From positions 124,001 through 188,000 of the forward strand of contig NZ_JAKIKU010000007.1 of assembly GCF_023283985.1 (NCBI RefSeq): DNA of 64,000 bases. The letters are read 5' to 3'. Of the stretch, positions 17,347-27,475 are shown piece after piece (positions within the stretch are counted from its first letter, which is position 1; the number at the start of each line of letters is the position of its first letter). A program made the translations under genes and the position numbers. The notes under the pieces are model-generated. The model saw only the letters and a list, made by a program, of their open reading frames with translations. It made no database searches and was not told where the DNA came from. This DNA is from Shewanella electrodiphila. Its GTDB lineage: Bacteria > Pseudomonadota > Gammaproteobacteria > Enterobacterales > Shewanellaceae.

Positions 17347-19134
17347 ATGAAATTAACACGATGCGCAGCTTTGTTAGCTGTTTTACTCGGTTCAGCAGGC
17401 CTTGCTGGCGGCGTGATGGCTGCAGACAATCTTGCTGACATGCATTCAGAAAATCAAGACTGTGAAAGCTGCCATTTACCCAGTGGCGAGCTATCTAATG
17501 ACAGCCTGACTTATGAAAATGAGCAATGTGTGTCGTGTCATGGCACATTAGAAGAAGTCGCTGAAAATAATACTCGTGAAAACTACAATGCCCATGAATC
17601 TCACTTCCCTGGCGATGTAGCCTGTACTTCTTGTCACAGTGGCCATGAAAAATCAGTCGTCTACTGTGATTCTTGTCATAGCTTCGACTTCGATATGCCA
17701 TTTGGCAGTAAGTGGGAACGTTATGAGCCTACCATTGCTGAACTAGCAAAAGACTCTGCTGACCGTAAAGCGGCATTGGCTAGTGCGCCTAGTGATACTG
17801 TTGATGTTATCGTTGTTGGTTCAGGTGGTGCTGGTTTCTCAGCCGCTGTTGCAGCGACAGACAAAGGTGCAAAAGTCATTTTAGTTGAAAAAGAGCCTGT
17901 GATTGGTGGTAACGCAAAACTTGCAGCCGGCGGCATGAATGCAGCTTGGACTGATCAACAAAAAGCCAAAGACATTAAAGATAGCGTTGAGTCTATGTAC
18001 AAAGACACCATGAAAGGTGGCCGCGACTTAAACGATCCTAAATTAGTTGATGTATTAACATCGCACTCAAAAGGTTCAGTTGATTGGATGACTGAAATGG
18101 GCGCTGATTTAAATGATGTTGGCCGTATGGGCGGCGCATCTGCTAACCGTTCACATCGCCCAACTGGTGGTGCAGGTGTCGGGGCTCACGTGATTCAAGT
18201 GCTTTACGATAATGCGTTAGAGCGTAACGTAGATATGCGCATGAACACCCGTGGTGTTGAAATCTTAAAAGATGATTCTGGTAAAGTGGAAGGTTTACTG
18301 GTTAAAGGTAAATACACAGGCTACTACTGGGTAAAAGCAGATGCCGTTGTCATGGCTACAGGTGGTTTTGGCCGCAACAATGAACGTGTATCTCAGTACG
18401 ACCCTAAATTGAAAGGCTTTATTTCAACTAACCAACCTGGCGCAACAGGCGACGGACTTGACGTTGCGGGTAACGCTGGTGCAGGCATGACCGACGTTAA
18501 ATACATTCAAGCACATCCAACTTTATCGGTTAAAGGTGGTGTGATGGTGACTGAAGCGGTACGTGGTAACGGTGCGATTTTGGTGAACAAAGAAGGCAAA
18601 CGCTTCGTTAATGAAATCACCACTCGTGATAAAGCAGCGGCAGCGATTCTTAACCAAACAGGTAAAGTGGCTTATTTAATCTTTGATGACTCAGTGCGTA
18701 AATCACTGAAGAAAATCGACAAATACATCCAACTTGGCGTGGTTCCTTCAGCTGACTCTCCTGAAAATCTAGGCAAGTTAGAAGGTATTGACGGTAAAGC
18801 ACTTACTGCATCAATTGCGCAGTACAACAAACTAGTTGCAGCAGGTAAAGACACTGATTTTGAGCGTCCTAACTTACCGCGCGCACTGAATGAAGGTAAC
18901 TATTACGCAATCGAAGTGACTCCTGGCGTTCATCATACAATGGGTGGTGTATCGATTGATGATAAAGCTGAAATCCTCTCTGAAGATAAGAAAGTGATTC
19001 CTGGTTTATACGGTGCTGGTGAAGTGACTGGTGGTGTTCATGGTGCTAACCGCTTAGGTGGCAACGCAATCTCTGACATCATTACCTTTGGCCGCTTAGC
19101 GGGTGAGCAAGCTGCGGCATACTCTAAAAAGTAA
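17347..19134 (+). CDS. fccA: Periplasmic tetrahaem flavocytochrome c fumarate reductase
   Basis: A 595-residue enzyme that reduces fumarate to succinate in the periplasm, taking electrons from CymA-type quinol dehydrogenase. The signal peptide ends at VMA before ADNLADMH. The haem domain has four CxxCH motifs (CESCH, CVSCH, CTSCH, CDSCH). The flavin domain begins at [20 protein letters not shown] and has [13 protein letters not shown]. Catalytic residues of Fcc3 are all present in context: His of IQAHPTLSV, the acid Arg of TTRDKA, His of GVHHTMGG and Arg of [15 protein letters not shown] lies just before the ATG. It is monocistronic with a strong terminator. The near match to Shewanella Fcc3 along the full length is the firmest taxonomic clue in the window. 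Confidence 0.97.
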   Translation: MKLTRCAALLAVLLGSAGLAGGVMAADNLADMHSENQDCESCHLPSGELSNDSLTYENEQCVSCHGTLEEVAENNTRENYNAHESHFPGDVACTSCHSGHEKSVVYCDSCHSFDFDMPFGSKWERYEPTIAELAKDSADRKAALASAPSDTVDVIVVGSGGAGFSAAVAATDKGAKVILVEKEPVIGGNAKLAAGGMNAAWTDQQKAKDIKDSVESMYKDTMKGGRDLNDPKLVDVLTSHSKGSVDWMTEMGADLNDVGRMGGASANRSHRPTGGAGVGAHVIQVLYDNALERNVDMRMNTRGVEILKDDSGKVEGLLVKGKYTGYYWVKADAVVMATGGFGRNNERVSQYDPKLKGFISTNQPGATGDGLDVAGNAGAGMTDVKYIQAHPTLSVKGGVMVTEAVRGNGAILVNKEGKRFVNEITTRDKAAAAILNQTGKVAYLIFDDSVRKSLKKIDKYIQLGVVPSADSPENLGKLEGIDGKALTASIAQYNKLVAAGKDTDFERPNLPRALNEGNYYAIEVTPGVHHTMGGVSIDDKAEILSEDKKVIPGLYGAGEVTGGVHGANRLGGNAISDIITFGRLAGEQAAAYSKK

Positions 19135-19203
19135 GTTTTAAAATGTAAGTCTTCATCAATAAGTTTAGCGATAACATTATTCCCCTTAATGTTATCAATG
19201 CAA

Positions 19204-19231
19204 AGTGAGCCAATTGGCTCACTTTTTTTTA
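19204..19231 (+). terminator. Rho-independent terminator of fccA
   Basis: AGTGAGCCAATTGGCTCACT forms a stem followed by eight T residues. A second hairpin (GATAACATTA / TAATGTTATC) lies about 20 bases before it. Confidence 0.9.
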
Positions 19232-19237
19232 TGCTTT

Positions 19238-20014
19238 TTATAGGTGAGTGTTAAAGCGCATTTTTCCACTGTGGGTAAGTAACTTTCTCACGGTTAAGCT
19301 GACTGAGGTGGCCACCGAAATGGTTAAGGTGGCAAAAATAGCGACTAAAATTACGATTTGATACTTCACAGCAATAATTGGGTCGACACCACCTAAGATT
19401 TGTCCCGTCATCATGCCAGGTAAGCTGACTAAACCTGTGGTTGCCATGGACGCTAGAATAGGCGCAAAAGATTGCTGTAATGCAGTTTGCACAAATGGTG
19501 CGGCAGCTTGTTTAGGGCTAGCACCTAACGCCAGAGCGCCGTGATATTGAGGCTGTTTTTCTTCAAATGCAGCAAACAAACGTTGCAGCGCAATAATATT
19601 GCCGCTCAGGCTATTGCCTAACAACATACCTGCAGTGGGTATCAGGTATTGGGCGCTATAAATCGGTGTCGGCTGAAATAGCCACAACATCATCACTAGT
19701 AAAATAGGCATGAGTCCAAGTAGCAGCCCAGTGCAGATAGGCACCATTAACGGCCGTTTAGGTAATTTAGCTTTACTGATAATCGCACTAGCACCAACCA
19801 GTAGCATCACCAATAGCCAAGCGAGATTTACCCAGACATTATCGAGGTGAAAAAGATATTGCAGATACAGGCCAATTAAAGCCATTTGCAGCGTCATTCT
19901 CACCACGGCGATGGAGATCTCTTTACCGAGATGCAGTTGGTATGAGCGATTAATGGCAAAGGGGACAATTAATACCAACATAAACAGCCCAAGGGCAAGC
20001 CAGCTAATATCCAT
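19238..20014 (-). CDS. fetB: FetB/UPF0014-family membrane permease
   Basis: A 258-residue membrane protein with about seven hydrophobic helices. UPF0014 marks: NRSYQLHLGKEISIAVVRMTLQMALIG at 24-50, LIPTAGMLLGNSLSG near 125-139, EEKQPQYHGALALGASPKQAAAPFVQTALQQSF, and GLVSLPGMMTGQILGG. In E. coli FetB pairs with the ATPase FetA in iron export. No ATPase gene lies on either side here, so the partner is encoded elsewhere or the family name alone applies. A 14-bp tandem repeat lies just upstream of the start. Confidence 0.8.
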   Translation of the reverse strand: MDISWLALGLFMLVLIVPFAINRSYQLHLGKEISIAVVRMTLQMALIGLYLQYLFHLDNVWVNLAWLLVMLLVGASAIISKAKLPKRPLMVPICTGLLLGLMPILLVMMLWLFQPTPIYSAQYLIPTAGMLLGNSLSGNIIALQRLFAAFEEKQPQYHGALALGASPKQAAAPFVQTALQQSFAPILASMATTGLVSLPGMMTGQILGGVDPIIAVKYQIVILVAIFATLTISVATSVSLTVRKLLTHSGKMRFNTHL

Positions 20015-20066
20015 AATCTATCCTTGGGTGTAAATGGCTGAAAGGTTAGTTAAACAAGTCGGCATA

Positions 20067-20108
20067 TGTTATTCAAGCTAGGTTATTCAAGCTAGGTTAT
20101 TCAAGCTA
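20067..20108. repeat. 14-bp tandem repeat, three units
   Basis: Three units of (G/T)GTTATTCAAGCTA, with the second and third identical, followed by a partial fourth (GTGATTCAA). They sit 50-95 bases upstream of the fetB start, in its probable promoter region. Confidence 0.85.
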
Positions 20109-20127
20109 GTGATTCAAACATAAAAAA

Positions 20128-20151
20128 GCGCCTTATAACAACATAAGACGC
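20128..20151 (-). terminator. Terminator of the CPA2 antiporter gene
   Basis: On the minus strand GCGTCTTAT-GTTGTT-ATAAGGCGC is followed by six T residues; one G-T type mismatch in the stem. It lies about 60 bases beyond the antiporter stop. Confidence 0.8.
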
Positions 20152-20211
20152 AGTTTTGATTTGGCTACATTGCCGCTAAAATAATCAGTCGGCAGCCATT
20201 ACTCAATCAAG

Positions 20212-21885
20212 CTAAGGTTTGCTCAGATTAGGCGTTATTTCATTTTTAGCACTGGCTTTATCTGCACTCGTTTCTGCGCCATTGGCTATTTGTTCACCTT
20301 CAGTTTTAGGCTCAAGTAATTCGTGGATGACGTTATCGACAAAACCTGCACCTGCTGCCTCATACAAGTTATAAACGCTGTTTACGCCTTGCTCTTTCAG
20401 TGATTCAGCATCTTCAGAGTACTGGACAATGGCACTAATTTTTCCTTGGTATTCGAGCTTTTTCAGTTGCTCAACGGCAAACATATTACCCACGTGATGC
20501 GGCATAGCCAGTAGGACTAATTCAAGCTTAGGGGCACGTTCAAGTTTTTCCCAAAAATCGGTATCGCTGGCATCGCCTTGTACAACATTACGGCCTTCGT
20601 TGCGATGAAAATCCACTAACTCTTGTTTGTGTTCAATCCCTAAAATTTCGCCGCTGTACTTACTGCGCAATTCATCATAAGCACCTGAACCAATTCGCCC
20701 CATACCTAAGATCAAAAAGCGAGGATTACCCACTGGGATTTGTCTATCCTCTGGGTGAAGTGGATGTTTTTCAATGGTAGTGAGTGTGTCATGGAAACGC
20801 TGATACAAGCGGTTTACGCTCGCATTTAATGGCGCAGCAATTAAGAAACTAATACTCAATGCCACCGCTAAAATAATTAACCATTCTGCTGGTAGCCAGC
20901 CTTTTTGCGCCGCAACCGCCGCAACAATCAGGCCAAACTCACTGTAATTACCTAAGTTAAACGAGGCAAACAGCGAGGTACGAGCACGCAACTTAAAGCG
21001 GGTAAGGATGAAGAAAAACAGCAATACTTTAAACGGAATAAGTAACACTAATAACCCTGCAAGTCCCACATCTTCGATAGTGGGTAGACCATTTAAGCCA
21101 ATGGTTAAAAAGAAGGCGACTAAGAATAGTTCTTTAAAGTAGTAAATGGACTTAGCAAGCTCAGATGATTTTGCGTGACCTGCGAGTAAAATGCCCATGA
21201 TCAGAGCGCCCAAATCAGGTTTTAAACCAACGGCTTCAAATACCCATGCACCCATGATAAGTGCCATAGATAAACCAAATAAGATCAGCATTTCACCGTG
21301 GCCCACTCGGTCAAACACTTTATAAATCACCGGTTTCAATAACGGTAGTAGCAGTAAACCTAAGGCATATACTGATGGGAATTCGCCTTTAGAAATCGTT
21401 AAGAACAATACCGCGAAGATATCTTGCATAATCAAGATACCAATGGCGATACGGCCATATAGTGCCTGGCCATCTCCGTTTTCATCGAGCACTTTAACGG
21501 CAAACACGGTACTTGAGAAACTTAAGGCAAAACTTAGCAGCAATAGTTGGTCTATCTCTAGATCAACCAGTCTATCTAGACCGACTAAACCCAAGAGTTT
21601 TAATATGGGCAAAAAGAACAAAATCGAACCGATTAAGTGCAGACTGGAACTGGCCCAAATCTCAGATTTAAGCAAGCTTTTTACATCGAGTTTTAAGCCA
21701 ATAGCGAATAGCAGCAGCATAACGCCTAAGTCAGCTAGTTCTTGCAGTAATGGCACACTTTCATCTTGGACACCAAAAATAAACAGTATGAAGCCTGCTG
21801 CTAAATAACCAATAAGCGGAGGTAATCCGACTCGGCTAACGAGCATGCCGCAAAGCAGGGTAATGATGAAAATTGCTGGTTCCAT
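20212..21885 (-). CDS. CPA2-family cation:proton antiporter with TrkA-N domain (KefB/YbaL-like)
   Basis: A 557-residue inner-membrane antiporter. About twelve helices cover residues 1-370 (Na_H_Exchanger fold, with GVMLLLFAIGLKLD, SFSSTVFAVKVLDE and GALIMGILLAGH motifs). A cytoplasmic Rossmann domain follows with GMGRIGSGAYDEL near 395 and GDASDTDFWEKL, a TrkA-N NAD(H)-binding unit. The C-terminal 30 residues are polar and low in complexity. It should exchange K+ or Na+ for protons under nucleotide control. No KefG-type ancillary subunit is nearby. Monocistronic. Confidence 0.9.
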   Translation of the reverse strand: MEPAIFIITLLCGMLVSRVGLPPLIGYLAAGFILFIFGVQDESVPLLQELADLGVMLLLFAIGLKLDVKSLLKSEIWASSSLHLIGSILFFLPILKLLGLVGLDRLVDLEIDQLLLLSFALSFSSTVFAVKVLDENGDGQALYGRIAIGILIMQDIFAVLFLTISKGEFPSVYALGLLLLPLLKPVIYKVFDRVGHGEMLILFGLSMALIMGAWVFEAVGLKPDLGALIMGILLAGHAKSSELAKSIYYFKELFLVAFFLTIGLNGLPTIEDVGLAGLLVLLIPFKVLLFFFILTRFKLRARTSLFASFNLGNYSEFGLIVAAVAAQKGWLPAEWLIILAVALSISFLIAAPLNASVNRLYQRFHDTLTTIEKHPLHPEDRQIPVGNPRFLILGMGRIGSGAYDELRSKYSGEILGIEHKQELVDFHRNEGRNVVQGDASDTDFWEKLERAPKLELVLLAMPHHVGNMFAVEQLKKLEYQGKISAIVQYSEDAESLKEQGVNSVYNLYEAAGAGFVDNVIHELLEPKTEGEQIANGAETSADKASAKNEITPNLSKP

Positions 21886-21980
21886 AATGCCTTATTTCTA
21901 GTTGTTGAAAATGGGTTGTAGTTAAGTAGATTGTATAACAATAAAATTAACTTGATATTAAAATTTAAACCTATATCAAC

Positions 21981-22014
21981 AAAAAGGCCAATTTAAAAAT
22001 AAATTGGCCTTTTT
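21981..22014 (-). terminator. Terminator of the cutA-dsbD operon
   Basis: A 14-base stem AAAAAGGCCAATTT / AATTGGCCTTTTTT with a short A-rich loop, 24 bases beyond the dsbD stop. Symmetric, so it may also stop transcription from the other side. Confidence 0.9.
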
Positions 22015-22037
22015 TCATAACGTTAAAAATTTATAAA

Positions 22038-23900
22038 TTATTTTACAAGTAATAAATCCAAGTGTTCAGCAAAAGGTTTAGGGTTCATAAAACCCGTTAC
22101 TCGTAAATCTTCACGTTGATTGCCATTTTCATCGAACATTAAGAGTGTTGGTAGTCCTAACACACTGAAGTGCTCGAGCAATTCAACATCAACTGCATCA
22201 CTTTTGGTCACATCTGCTTGCAGTAAAACCATTTGATCTAAACGCTCCATCACTTCAGGGGCGACGAAGGTAATGTTCTCAAACTCTTTACAGGCCACAC
22301 ACCAGTCAGCATATAAATCAAGCATAACGGTTTTACCGCTAATACTGGCTTTATCCAGTTCAACTTCTAAGTCATCTACCGATTTAATCAGTTTAAATTC
22401 GGCATGTTTAACAGGTTCACTTTGATTGATTTCATTACTGAGAGACGGCGCTTGTAACCCCATGGCAGACATCACCGCTTGGAAACCGTATGAGAAACTT
22501 GCCAATAATGTCAGCGTAAGCAAAATGCCACGAGTGGTTTGCTTCCAGTTAAACTCAGACAGCTTGTTTTGGTGGATAAGGTAGCCAGTTAAGCCAACGC
22601 CCCATAGCGACCAAAGTACATCAGAGACAACCCCAGGCCAGATACGACCTACCATTACGATAGACACTGAAATCAGTAAGAAACCAAAGATGGTTTTAAT
22701 GATATCCATCCAAGCGCCTGCACGTGGTAATAATTTACCGCCAGAGGTGCCAATAATAAGTAACGGCACACCCATACCCATGCTTAATACGTAGAGTGCT
22801 AAGAACCCTTGCAGTAAGTCACCGCTTTGCGCCACATAAATCAATGCACCAGACAATGGCGCTGTAGTACAAGGTGAAGCGACTAAGCCTGAAATCACGC
22901 CCATAAAGAATACGCCAATCAGGTTGCCACCTTTTTGGTTATTCGACAGGTTGTTCATTTTATCTTGCCATTTGCCCGGCAGGCGTAACTCGTACATGCC
23001 AAACATAGACAAACTGAGCAGCACAAACATCACTGCTAAGAAAATCAAAATAGCAGGGTGCTGCAGCGCAGCCTGGAACTTCATCCCAGCAGAAGCGACC
23101 ACTAAGCCTAATAGCGAATAGGTAATCGCCATACCTTGAACATAAGCCATCGATAAGGTGAAGGCTTTTGCGGTAGATAATTGCTTACCTTGGCCGACAA
23201 TAATCCCTGATAAAATCGGGTACATTGGGAATACACAAGGGGTTAGGGCTAAACCAATGCCTAAACCAAAGAAAATCACTAAGGTCCACATCAGACTGTC
23301 GTTAGCCAACATTTGGCTTAAGCTATCTTGCTGCGTGATTGGTGCTTGTGATTCTGGGTTGGCTGGGGCATTTTGCGCTGCTTGTTTTGCGGCGTAGTCA
23401 TCGCCAATGATGGCTTTTTTCTTGGCAAGTTTGCCATCGTTGGCCGCAACGGCTTCTAGATTTACATCACGTTTGGTAGGTGGATAACACAGCTTACCCT
23501 CGGCGCAGCCCATAAAGGTGACTTGCACCTTTGAGCCAGCAGCAGCCTCTTTAAGTGCCAATGGCAGCTCGACATAAGAGTAGTAAACGGCTTGTTCGCC
23601 AAAATATTCGTCATCGTGCATTTTACCTTTTGGCAATTCGATATCGCCAATGACTGCGCCATCTGCGCTAAAGGTCAACTTGTCACGATACATGTAATAG
23701 CCTTCGGCTATGACAAAGTTAACTGCGACTCGATTACCGTCTTGCTTGTAATCAAATACGAAAGCCTCTTCAACGGGCATTAATTCAGGTTCGTCTTGTA
23801 AAAAGCTGAATTTGTTGCTGTTACTAAAAATGTCTTCACTGTGTGCTAATGGTGATAGCAGCAGTAAGCTGGTCAATATAAGCGCAAATATTTTATTCAT
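22038..23900 (-). CDS. dsbD: Thiol:disulfide interchange protein DsbD
   Basis: A 620-residue inner-membrane reductant conduit that carries electrons from cytoplasmic thioredoxin to periplasmic DsbC and cytochrome c maturation proteins. Order: signal peptide (MNKIFALILTSLLLLSPLAHS), periplasmic nDsbD domain with its Cys pair in CAEGKLC, eight-helix core with TPCVFPM and SPCTTAPL cysteines, and a C-terminal thioredoxin domain with DWCVACKEFE. All three Cys pairs are present. The start at 23900 overlaps the cutA stop by four bases (ATGA) and begins a normal signal peptide; an in-frame ATG eight codons earlier is less likely. In a cytochrome-rich host it supports multihaem assembly, such as FccA. 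Confidence 0.95.
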   Translation of the reverse strand: MNKIFALILTSLLLLSPLAHSEDIFSNSNKFSFLQDEPELMPVEEAFVFDYKQDGNRVAVNFVIAEGYYMYRDKLTFSADGAVIGDIELPKGKMHDDEYFGEQAVYYSYVELPLALKEAAAGSKVQVTFMGCAEGKLCYPPTKRDVNLEAVAANDGKLAKKKAIIGDDYAAKQAAQNAPANPESQAPITQQDSLSQMLANDSLMWTLVIFFGLGIGLALTPCVFPMYPILSGIIVGQGKQLSTAKAFTLSMAYVQGMAITYSLLGLVVASAGMKFQAALQHPAILIFLAVMFVLLSLSMFGMYELRLPGKWQDKMNNLSNNQKGGNLIGVFFMGVISGLVASPCTTAPLSGALIYVAQSGDLLQGFLALYVLSMGMGVPLLIIGTSGGKLLPRAGAWMDIIKTIFGFLLISVSIVMVGRIWPGVVSDVLWSLWGVGLTGYLIHQNKLSEFNWKQTTRGILLTLTLLASFSYGFQAVMSAMGLQAPSLSNEINQSEPVKHAEFKLIKSVDDLEVELDKASISGKTVMLDLYADWCVACKEFENITFVAPEVMERLDQMVLLQADVTKSDAVDVELLEHFSVLGLPTLLMFDENGNQREDLRVTGFMNPKPFAEHLDLLLVK

Positions 23901-24220
23901 GATTGAGAGGTTTCTTTTATCCAATGTAAATAATTTGGCAAGCCATGGGTAATAGGCGTAGCGATTAACTCTGGTACTTCATAGGGATGCAAATCGATCA
24001 CTATTTTTTGTATCGCATCATAATTATCTGCCATGCATTTTATGTGCATAGCCACTTCACTACTATGACAAACCTCACTTTCCCAGACATAGACCGATTC
24101 GACCTGAGGATACAATTGCACACAAGCAGCGACCTTAGCGTTGACTAACGCTGTTGCGAGCTTTTTTGCACTGGCGATATCTGGACAAGTTGTTATAACT
24201 AATAAATAGTTTGCTGACAT
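23897..24220 (-). CDS. cutA: Divalent-cation tolerance protein CutA
   Basis: A 107-residue trimeric cytoplasmic protein with the CutA1 fold. Motifs: VITTCPDIASAKKLATALVNAKVAACVQLYP, then ESVYVWESEVCHSSEVAMHIK, and a C-terminal HPYEVPELIATPITHGLPNYLHWI. The family is linked to copper tolerance but its molecular role is unsettled. It is the first gene of a cutA-dsbD operon with a 4-base overlap, an arrangement common in gamma-proteobacteria. Confidence 0.95.
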   Translation of the reverse strand: MSANYLLVITTCPDIASAKKLATALVNAKVAACVQLYPQVESVYVWESEVCHSSEVAMHIKCMADNYDAIQKIVIDLHPYEVPELIATPITHGLPNYLHWIKETSQS

Positions 24221-24589
24221 AGGGAGCTTATCATCTTTGGTTTATCTTAAAGTTAGCTTAAGCTTAATAACCTAAAATAGGTGCCTGCTAGAGCTTATGA
24301 ATTTGTTTTTATTCATAACAATAGCGCACTACTTTACGTTTTTTTGTCATTGAGTTCACTAGAGGCCGATAATCTTTCGAGATGAATTATGTAAGCGTTA
24401 GTTGCTAATTTAATACTGATAGCATTGATGACATCGTCATAAGCAAACAGTAGTAACCATTATCTCGAAAAATCTTGACCGCAAAAGGTCTAAATACCTT
24501 TGTGAATAACAATAATTTTGATGCGTCTTGAATTAAGACCTGATTACCCCCATATATTGTTCATACCCAATGAAATAATTGAGGCCAGC
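24221..24589. other. Divergent region between cutA and fxsA with two inverted repeats
   Basis: No gene. Two structures stand out: a spaced pair TTTCGAGAT (24375-24383) / ATCTCGAAA (24462-24470), and a compact AAAGGT-N6-ACCTTT hairpin at 24484-24501, about 90 bases before fxsA. Either could be an operator. No CRP or FNR match. Confidence 0.4.
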
Positions 24590-25231
24590 ATGCTGTTAGT
24601 TTTGTTTTTAGTTTTTATTCTTGTTCCTGCTATTGAGTTATCAGTGTTGATCTCAGTAGGAGATGTGTTTGGCCCATTGAATACTGTGGCACTCGTGTTT
24701 TTAACCGCAATAGTCGGTGTGTCATTGGTGCGTAGCCAAGGCTTAAGCACCTTAATGTCAGTGCAATCTAAACTGGAACGCGGTGAAGCGCCAGGTAAGG
24801 AAATTGTCGAAGGCATGATGTTGGCTGCAGCAGGTTTATTGTTGTTGTTTCCAGGTTTTGTCACTGACTTGATTGGTTTATTACTATTAACCCCATTTAC
24901 TCGTTCACCCATTGCGAGCTACATCTTTAAACGTATGCAAATGCGCGTGGTTGCTGGTGGCGGTTTTCAAGGGCAAGCGGGTCAGAACCCATTTGGTCAG
25001 CAAGGTTTTGGCCAAAACCCATTTGATCAAGGACGCAATGACGGAAATACCTTCGATGGTGACTTTGAGCGCAAACAAGAGCCAACTTCACGTTCGCATC
25101 AGCTAGAGGCTGATTTTGTTCAAAAAAATGATTCACAAGCCCCTAAAAGTCAACAAGATGATGTTATTGACGGCGAGATAGAACCTCAACCTGATAAAAA
25201 CAACGATTCAGATAAAAGCGAGAAGGTGTAA
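24590..25231 (+). CDS. fxsA: FxsA family membrane protein
   Basis: A 213-residue inner-membrane protein. Four hydrophobic segments lie in the first 120 residues, with the FxsA signature of an early acidic residue in a helix (VPAIELSVLISVGDVFG), then TAIVGVSLVRSQGL and LLLFPGFVTDLIGLLLL. The polar C-terminal half is Gln-, Asn- and Gly-rich (QGQAGQNPFGQQGFGQNPFDQG) and then acidic. In E. coli the family affects phage F exclusion. The start at 24590 has GAGG six bases upstream; an earlier in-frame ATG would add 24 unusual residues. It sits a few kilobases before groS, as in other gamma-proteobacteria. Confidence 0.88.
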   Translation: MLLVLFLVFILVPAIELSVLISVGDVFGPLNTVALVFLTAIVGVSLVRSQGLSTLMSVQSKLERGEAPGKEIVEGMMLAAAGLLLLFPGFVTDLIGLLLLTPFTRSPIASYIFKRMQMRVVAGGGFQGQAGQNPFGQQGFGQNPFDQGRNDGNTFDGDFERKQEPTSRSHQLEADFVQKNDSQAPKSQQDDVIDGEIEPQPDKNNDSDKSEKV

Positions 25232-25245
25232 AGCTTGTTATTAGT

Positions 25246-25282
25246 AAAAAGCCTTAACTCAAACACTGAGTTAAGGCTTTTT
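25246..25282. terminator. Bidirectional terminator between fxsA and the chemoreceptor
   Basis: A 16-base stem AAAAAGCCTTAACTCA / TGAGTTAAGGCTTTTT with a five-base loop between convergent genes. Confidence 0.93.
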
Positions 25283-25314
25283 AGATTGAACCCGTTATCG
25301 CTTAGGGGAATACA

Positions 25315-27126
25315 TCAGAAATGGCCAATCATCAGTGTTTTTTCATTAGCCACTGAGCAGGTTTGGTGATTACTTCTGGCTCTGGCACTTAACACATCAC
25401 AACCTTCTTTAACGTCAGCAATATTCTCGTTAATATCTTTTAGCATATTGCTTTGTTGCTCAACCGAGGCGGCAATATTAGTCGCCATATCATTAATTGA
25501 ATCCACTTCACAGATGACCTTCGAGAGTATTTGACTGGATTTATCGACCTCAGTTAAGTTGGTCATACTCATGTTTTTACAGTCACTAACTTCGGTAAAA
25601 GCATCTTGTGTGAGTACTTGCAGCTCACTGATGATTTGGGTTATTTGCTCGGTTGACTCTTGAGTACGTGCAGCAAGGGATCTAACTTCATCAGCTACGA
25701 CTGAAAATCCCCGACCTGAATCACCTGCACGAGCCGCTTCAATGGCGGCATTTAAGGCCAGTAAGTTTGTTTGTCCTGCAATGCTCTGAATTTCATCAAT
25801 AAAGTTGTTAATGTTTTGAGTCTTACCCATTAAGACTTCAATATGTTCCGCTGACTTCACTAACCGGTCTGCAGTGGCTCCAAATTTAGTATGCATGCCT
25901 TCTAATTGATTTTTACCCTGTTCTGCATAAGTTGCTATTTGAGCTGCAGTACTCGCTGTATGAGTGGTGCTTTTAACAATTTCATCGACAGAGTACTCAA
26001 GTTCATTTGAAGCCGTAGCCACTGACTCACATTTTTGCGCCTGTAATTGCAATTGCTCGCCACTTAATAATGCGCGAGACTCTAGTTCTTGTGTGACCTC
26101 ACGTAGTTCGCTCATCGAAATATTAATCTTTTGAGCAAAAGCGATAAAATCATTTATCGCATCAATGATTTCGCCAAACTCATCTTCGGCTTTTTTAGGC
26201 ACCCGCATAGTAAAATTACGTTCATTGATAATGCCATTGATACTTTTTACCGCTTCTCTAATTGGTTTACGGATATTGCGGCTTAATTTAATCACTGCCA
26301 TGGTAAGTACAACTGAAATGATTAAGAAGACAACCAAGGATAACCAAAAGGCAAGTCGCTGCTGACTAGTGATATAAGTATTAATGCTCGTTGTTGCTTG
26401 TTGTAATTGTTGTTCTGCATTGTGGGTGGCTGAGCGCATTGCTCCTCGAAGCCCTAACTTGGGAGTAAGGCCTATTTGATTATTAAGAGTGACATAATCA
26501 GCAAACGCTTTTTGGTATCCATTAAGGTAAAGCATTGCTTCTGGTGAATTACTGAGTGTTAATGCGAGACTTTGTATTTCGCTATCTAAGCGAGTGAGGT
26601 ACTTTTCTTGATGCCGTAACATGTAGTCTTTTTCGTGACGACGTATGGTGAGCATAGCAATTAAATCTTCACTTTTATTATGTTGATGTAGCCAAGCTTC
26701 AAGTTTGTGAGTTGCCGCCCGCAGTTCACCGTAACGGCCTGACTTTTCATCCAAACCTTTTTGCGCCGTGGTATTCACCAGTTGGGTAAAGTGTTGCTTA
26801 TAGAGGCTAAAATTCTCTACTAAGTTGGGCTTATTCAAAATGGCACTATCCACATCTAATGAGTCGATATTACTGATTAAACTTTGGTAGTTCTGATTAA
26901 ATTTTTCTAGGTATTTGTTATCTTTTCGCAGCAGAAAGTCTTTTTCATTTCGACGTAGTTGGAGCGCGACAATATTGGCTTGTTGGATGGTTGATTTCAT
27001 TTCAGCCAAATTATCTTGTCTTGCTGAAAAGAAATGCGAAAACAGAAATAACAGCAATAGGCCTGTGATAACAGCACTAATTAAAACAATGAGCTTACTA
27101 CGCAAGGTAATATTTGAATCAAACAT
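25315..27126 (-). CDS. Methyl-accepting chemotaxis protein with helical bimodular-type sensor
   Basis: A 603-residue chemoreceptor. Helix 1 at about 10-32, periplasmic sensor 35-255, helix 2 at about 258-282, HAMP 283-335 ([21 protein letters not shown]), then the signalling domain with the hairpin tip [46 protein letters not shown]. The sensor holds two copies of an RR-x-EKD(F/Y)-LR motif about 115 residues apart ([19 protein letters not shown] and [19 protein letters not shown]). That duplication is typical of the HBM sensor fold of McpS, which binds TCA intermediates. C4-dicarboxylate sensing fits the nearby fumarate genes but is inferred. An FNR-like box lies 80-90 bases upstream. Confidence 0.9.
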   Translation of the reverse strand: MFDSNITLRSKLIVLISAVITGLLLLFLFSHFFSARQDNLAEMKSTIQQANIVALQLRRNEKDFLLRKDNKYLEKFNQNYQSLISNIDSLDVDSAILNKPNLVENFSLYKQHFTQLVNTTAQKGLDEKSGRYGELRAATHKLEAWLHQHNKSEDLIAMLTIRRHEKDYMLRHQEKYLTRLDSEIQSLALTLSNSPEAMLYLNGYQKAFADYVTLNNQIGLTPKLGLRGAMRSATHNAEQQLQQATTSINTYITSQQRLAFWLSLVVFLIISVVLTMAVIKLSRNIRKPIREAVKSINGIINERNFTMRVPKKAEDEFGEIIDAINDFIAFAQKINISMSELREVTQELESRALLSGEQLQLQAQKCESVATASNELEYSVDEIVKSTTHTASTAAQIATYAEQGKNQLEGMHTKFGATADRLVKSAEHIEVLMGKTQNINNFIDEIQSIAGQTNLLALNAAIEAARAGDSGRGFSVVADEVRSLAARTQESTEQITQIISELQVLTQDAFTEVSDCKNMSMTNLTEVDKSSQILSKVICEVDSINDMATNIAASVEQQSNMLKDINENIADVKEGCDVLSARARSNHQTCSVANEKTLMIGHF

Positions 27127-27204
27127 TCATGTTTCTCCTTCCTTAGAGGGACGCAATATATGCCATCCTTAGCATTTTCTAATCTATTTGAGCCTAGTTT
27201 ATAA

Positions 27205-27218
27205 TTGACCAAAATCAA
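27205..27218 (-). promoter_or_regulatory. FNR/EtrA-like site upstream of the chemoreceptor
   Basis: TTGAC-CAAA-ATCAA differs at one position from the FNR consensus. It lies 79-92 bases before the chemoreceptor ATG, a normal distance for a regulatory site. Confidence 0.6.
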
Positions 27219-27374
27219 TTTGTTTATAAATGACTTGGGTTTAAATGATTAGAAAGTCAGGAAAAACACCGTTATGAAAAAGTTCATTTGCGCTTATTTA
27301 CCAGTATCGAATTGATAGGACAGATTGGTGACGGAATGTTTTTTAGATGAACCCATTTGTCACTAGTATTGTTC

Positions 27375-27430
27375 GGGATGGGATTGAATGGGATTGTATG
27401 AGATGAGATAGGATTGTATGGAATGGATGA
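27375..27430. repeat. Degenerate GGGATTG(T/A)ATG repeats
   Basis: Five to six loose units of GATNGGATTGNATG type in the 350-base gap between the small membrane protein and the chemoreceptor. Purine-rich on the plus strand. The remaining gap shows only the FNR-like site. Confidence 0.55.
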
Positions 27431-27475
27431 TAAGAAAGAGGGGGGCTGGCATATCTATATGACTAAAGCATGTTT

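Noticed and set aside
17121-17438. 105-codon frame upstream of and overlapping the fccA start
   Set aside because: It starts inside the operator palindromes, has no ribosome site, and runs 90 bases into fccA out of frame. It is probably non-coding leader.
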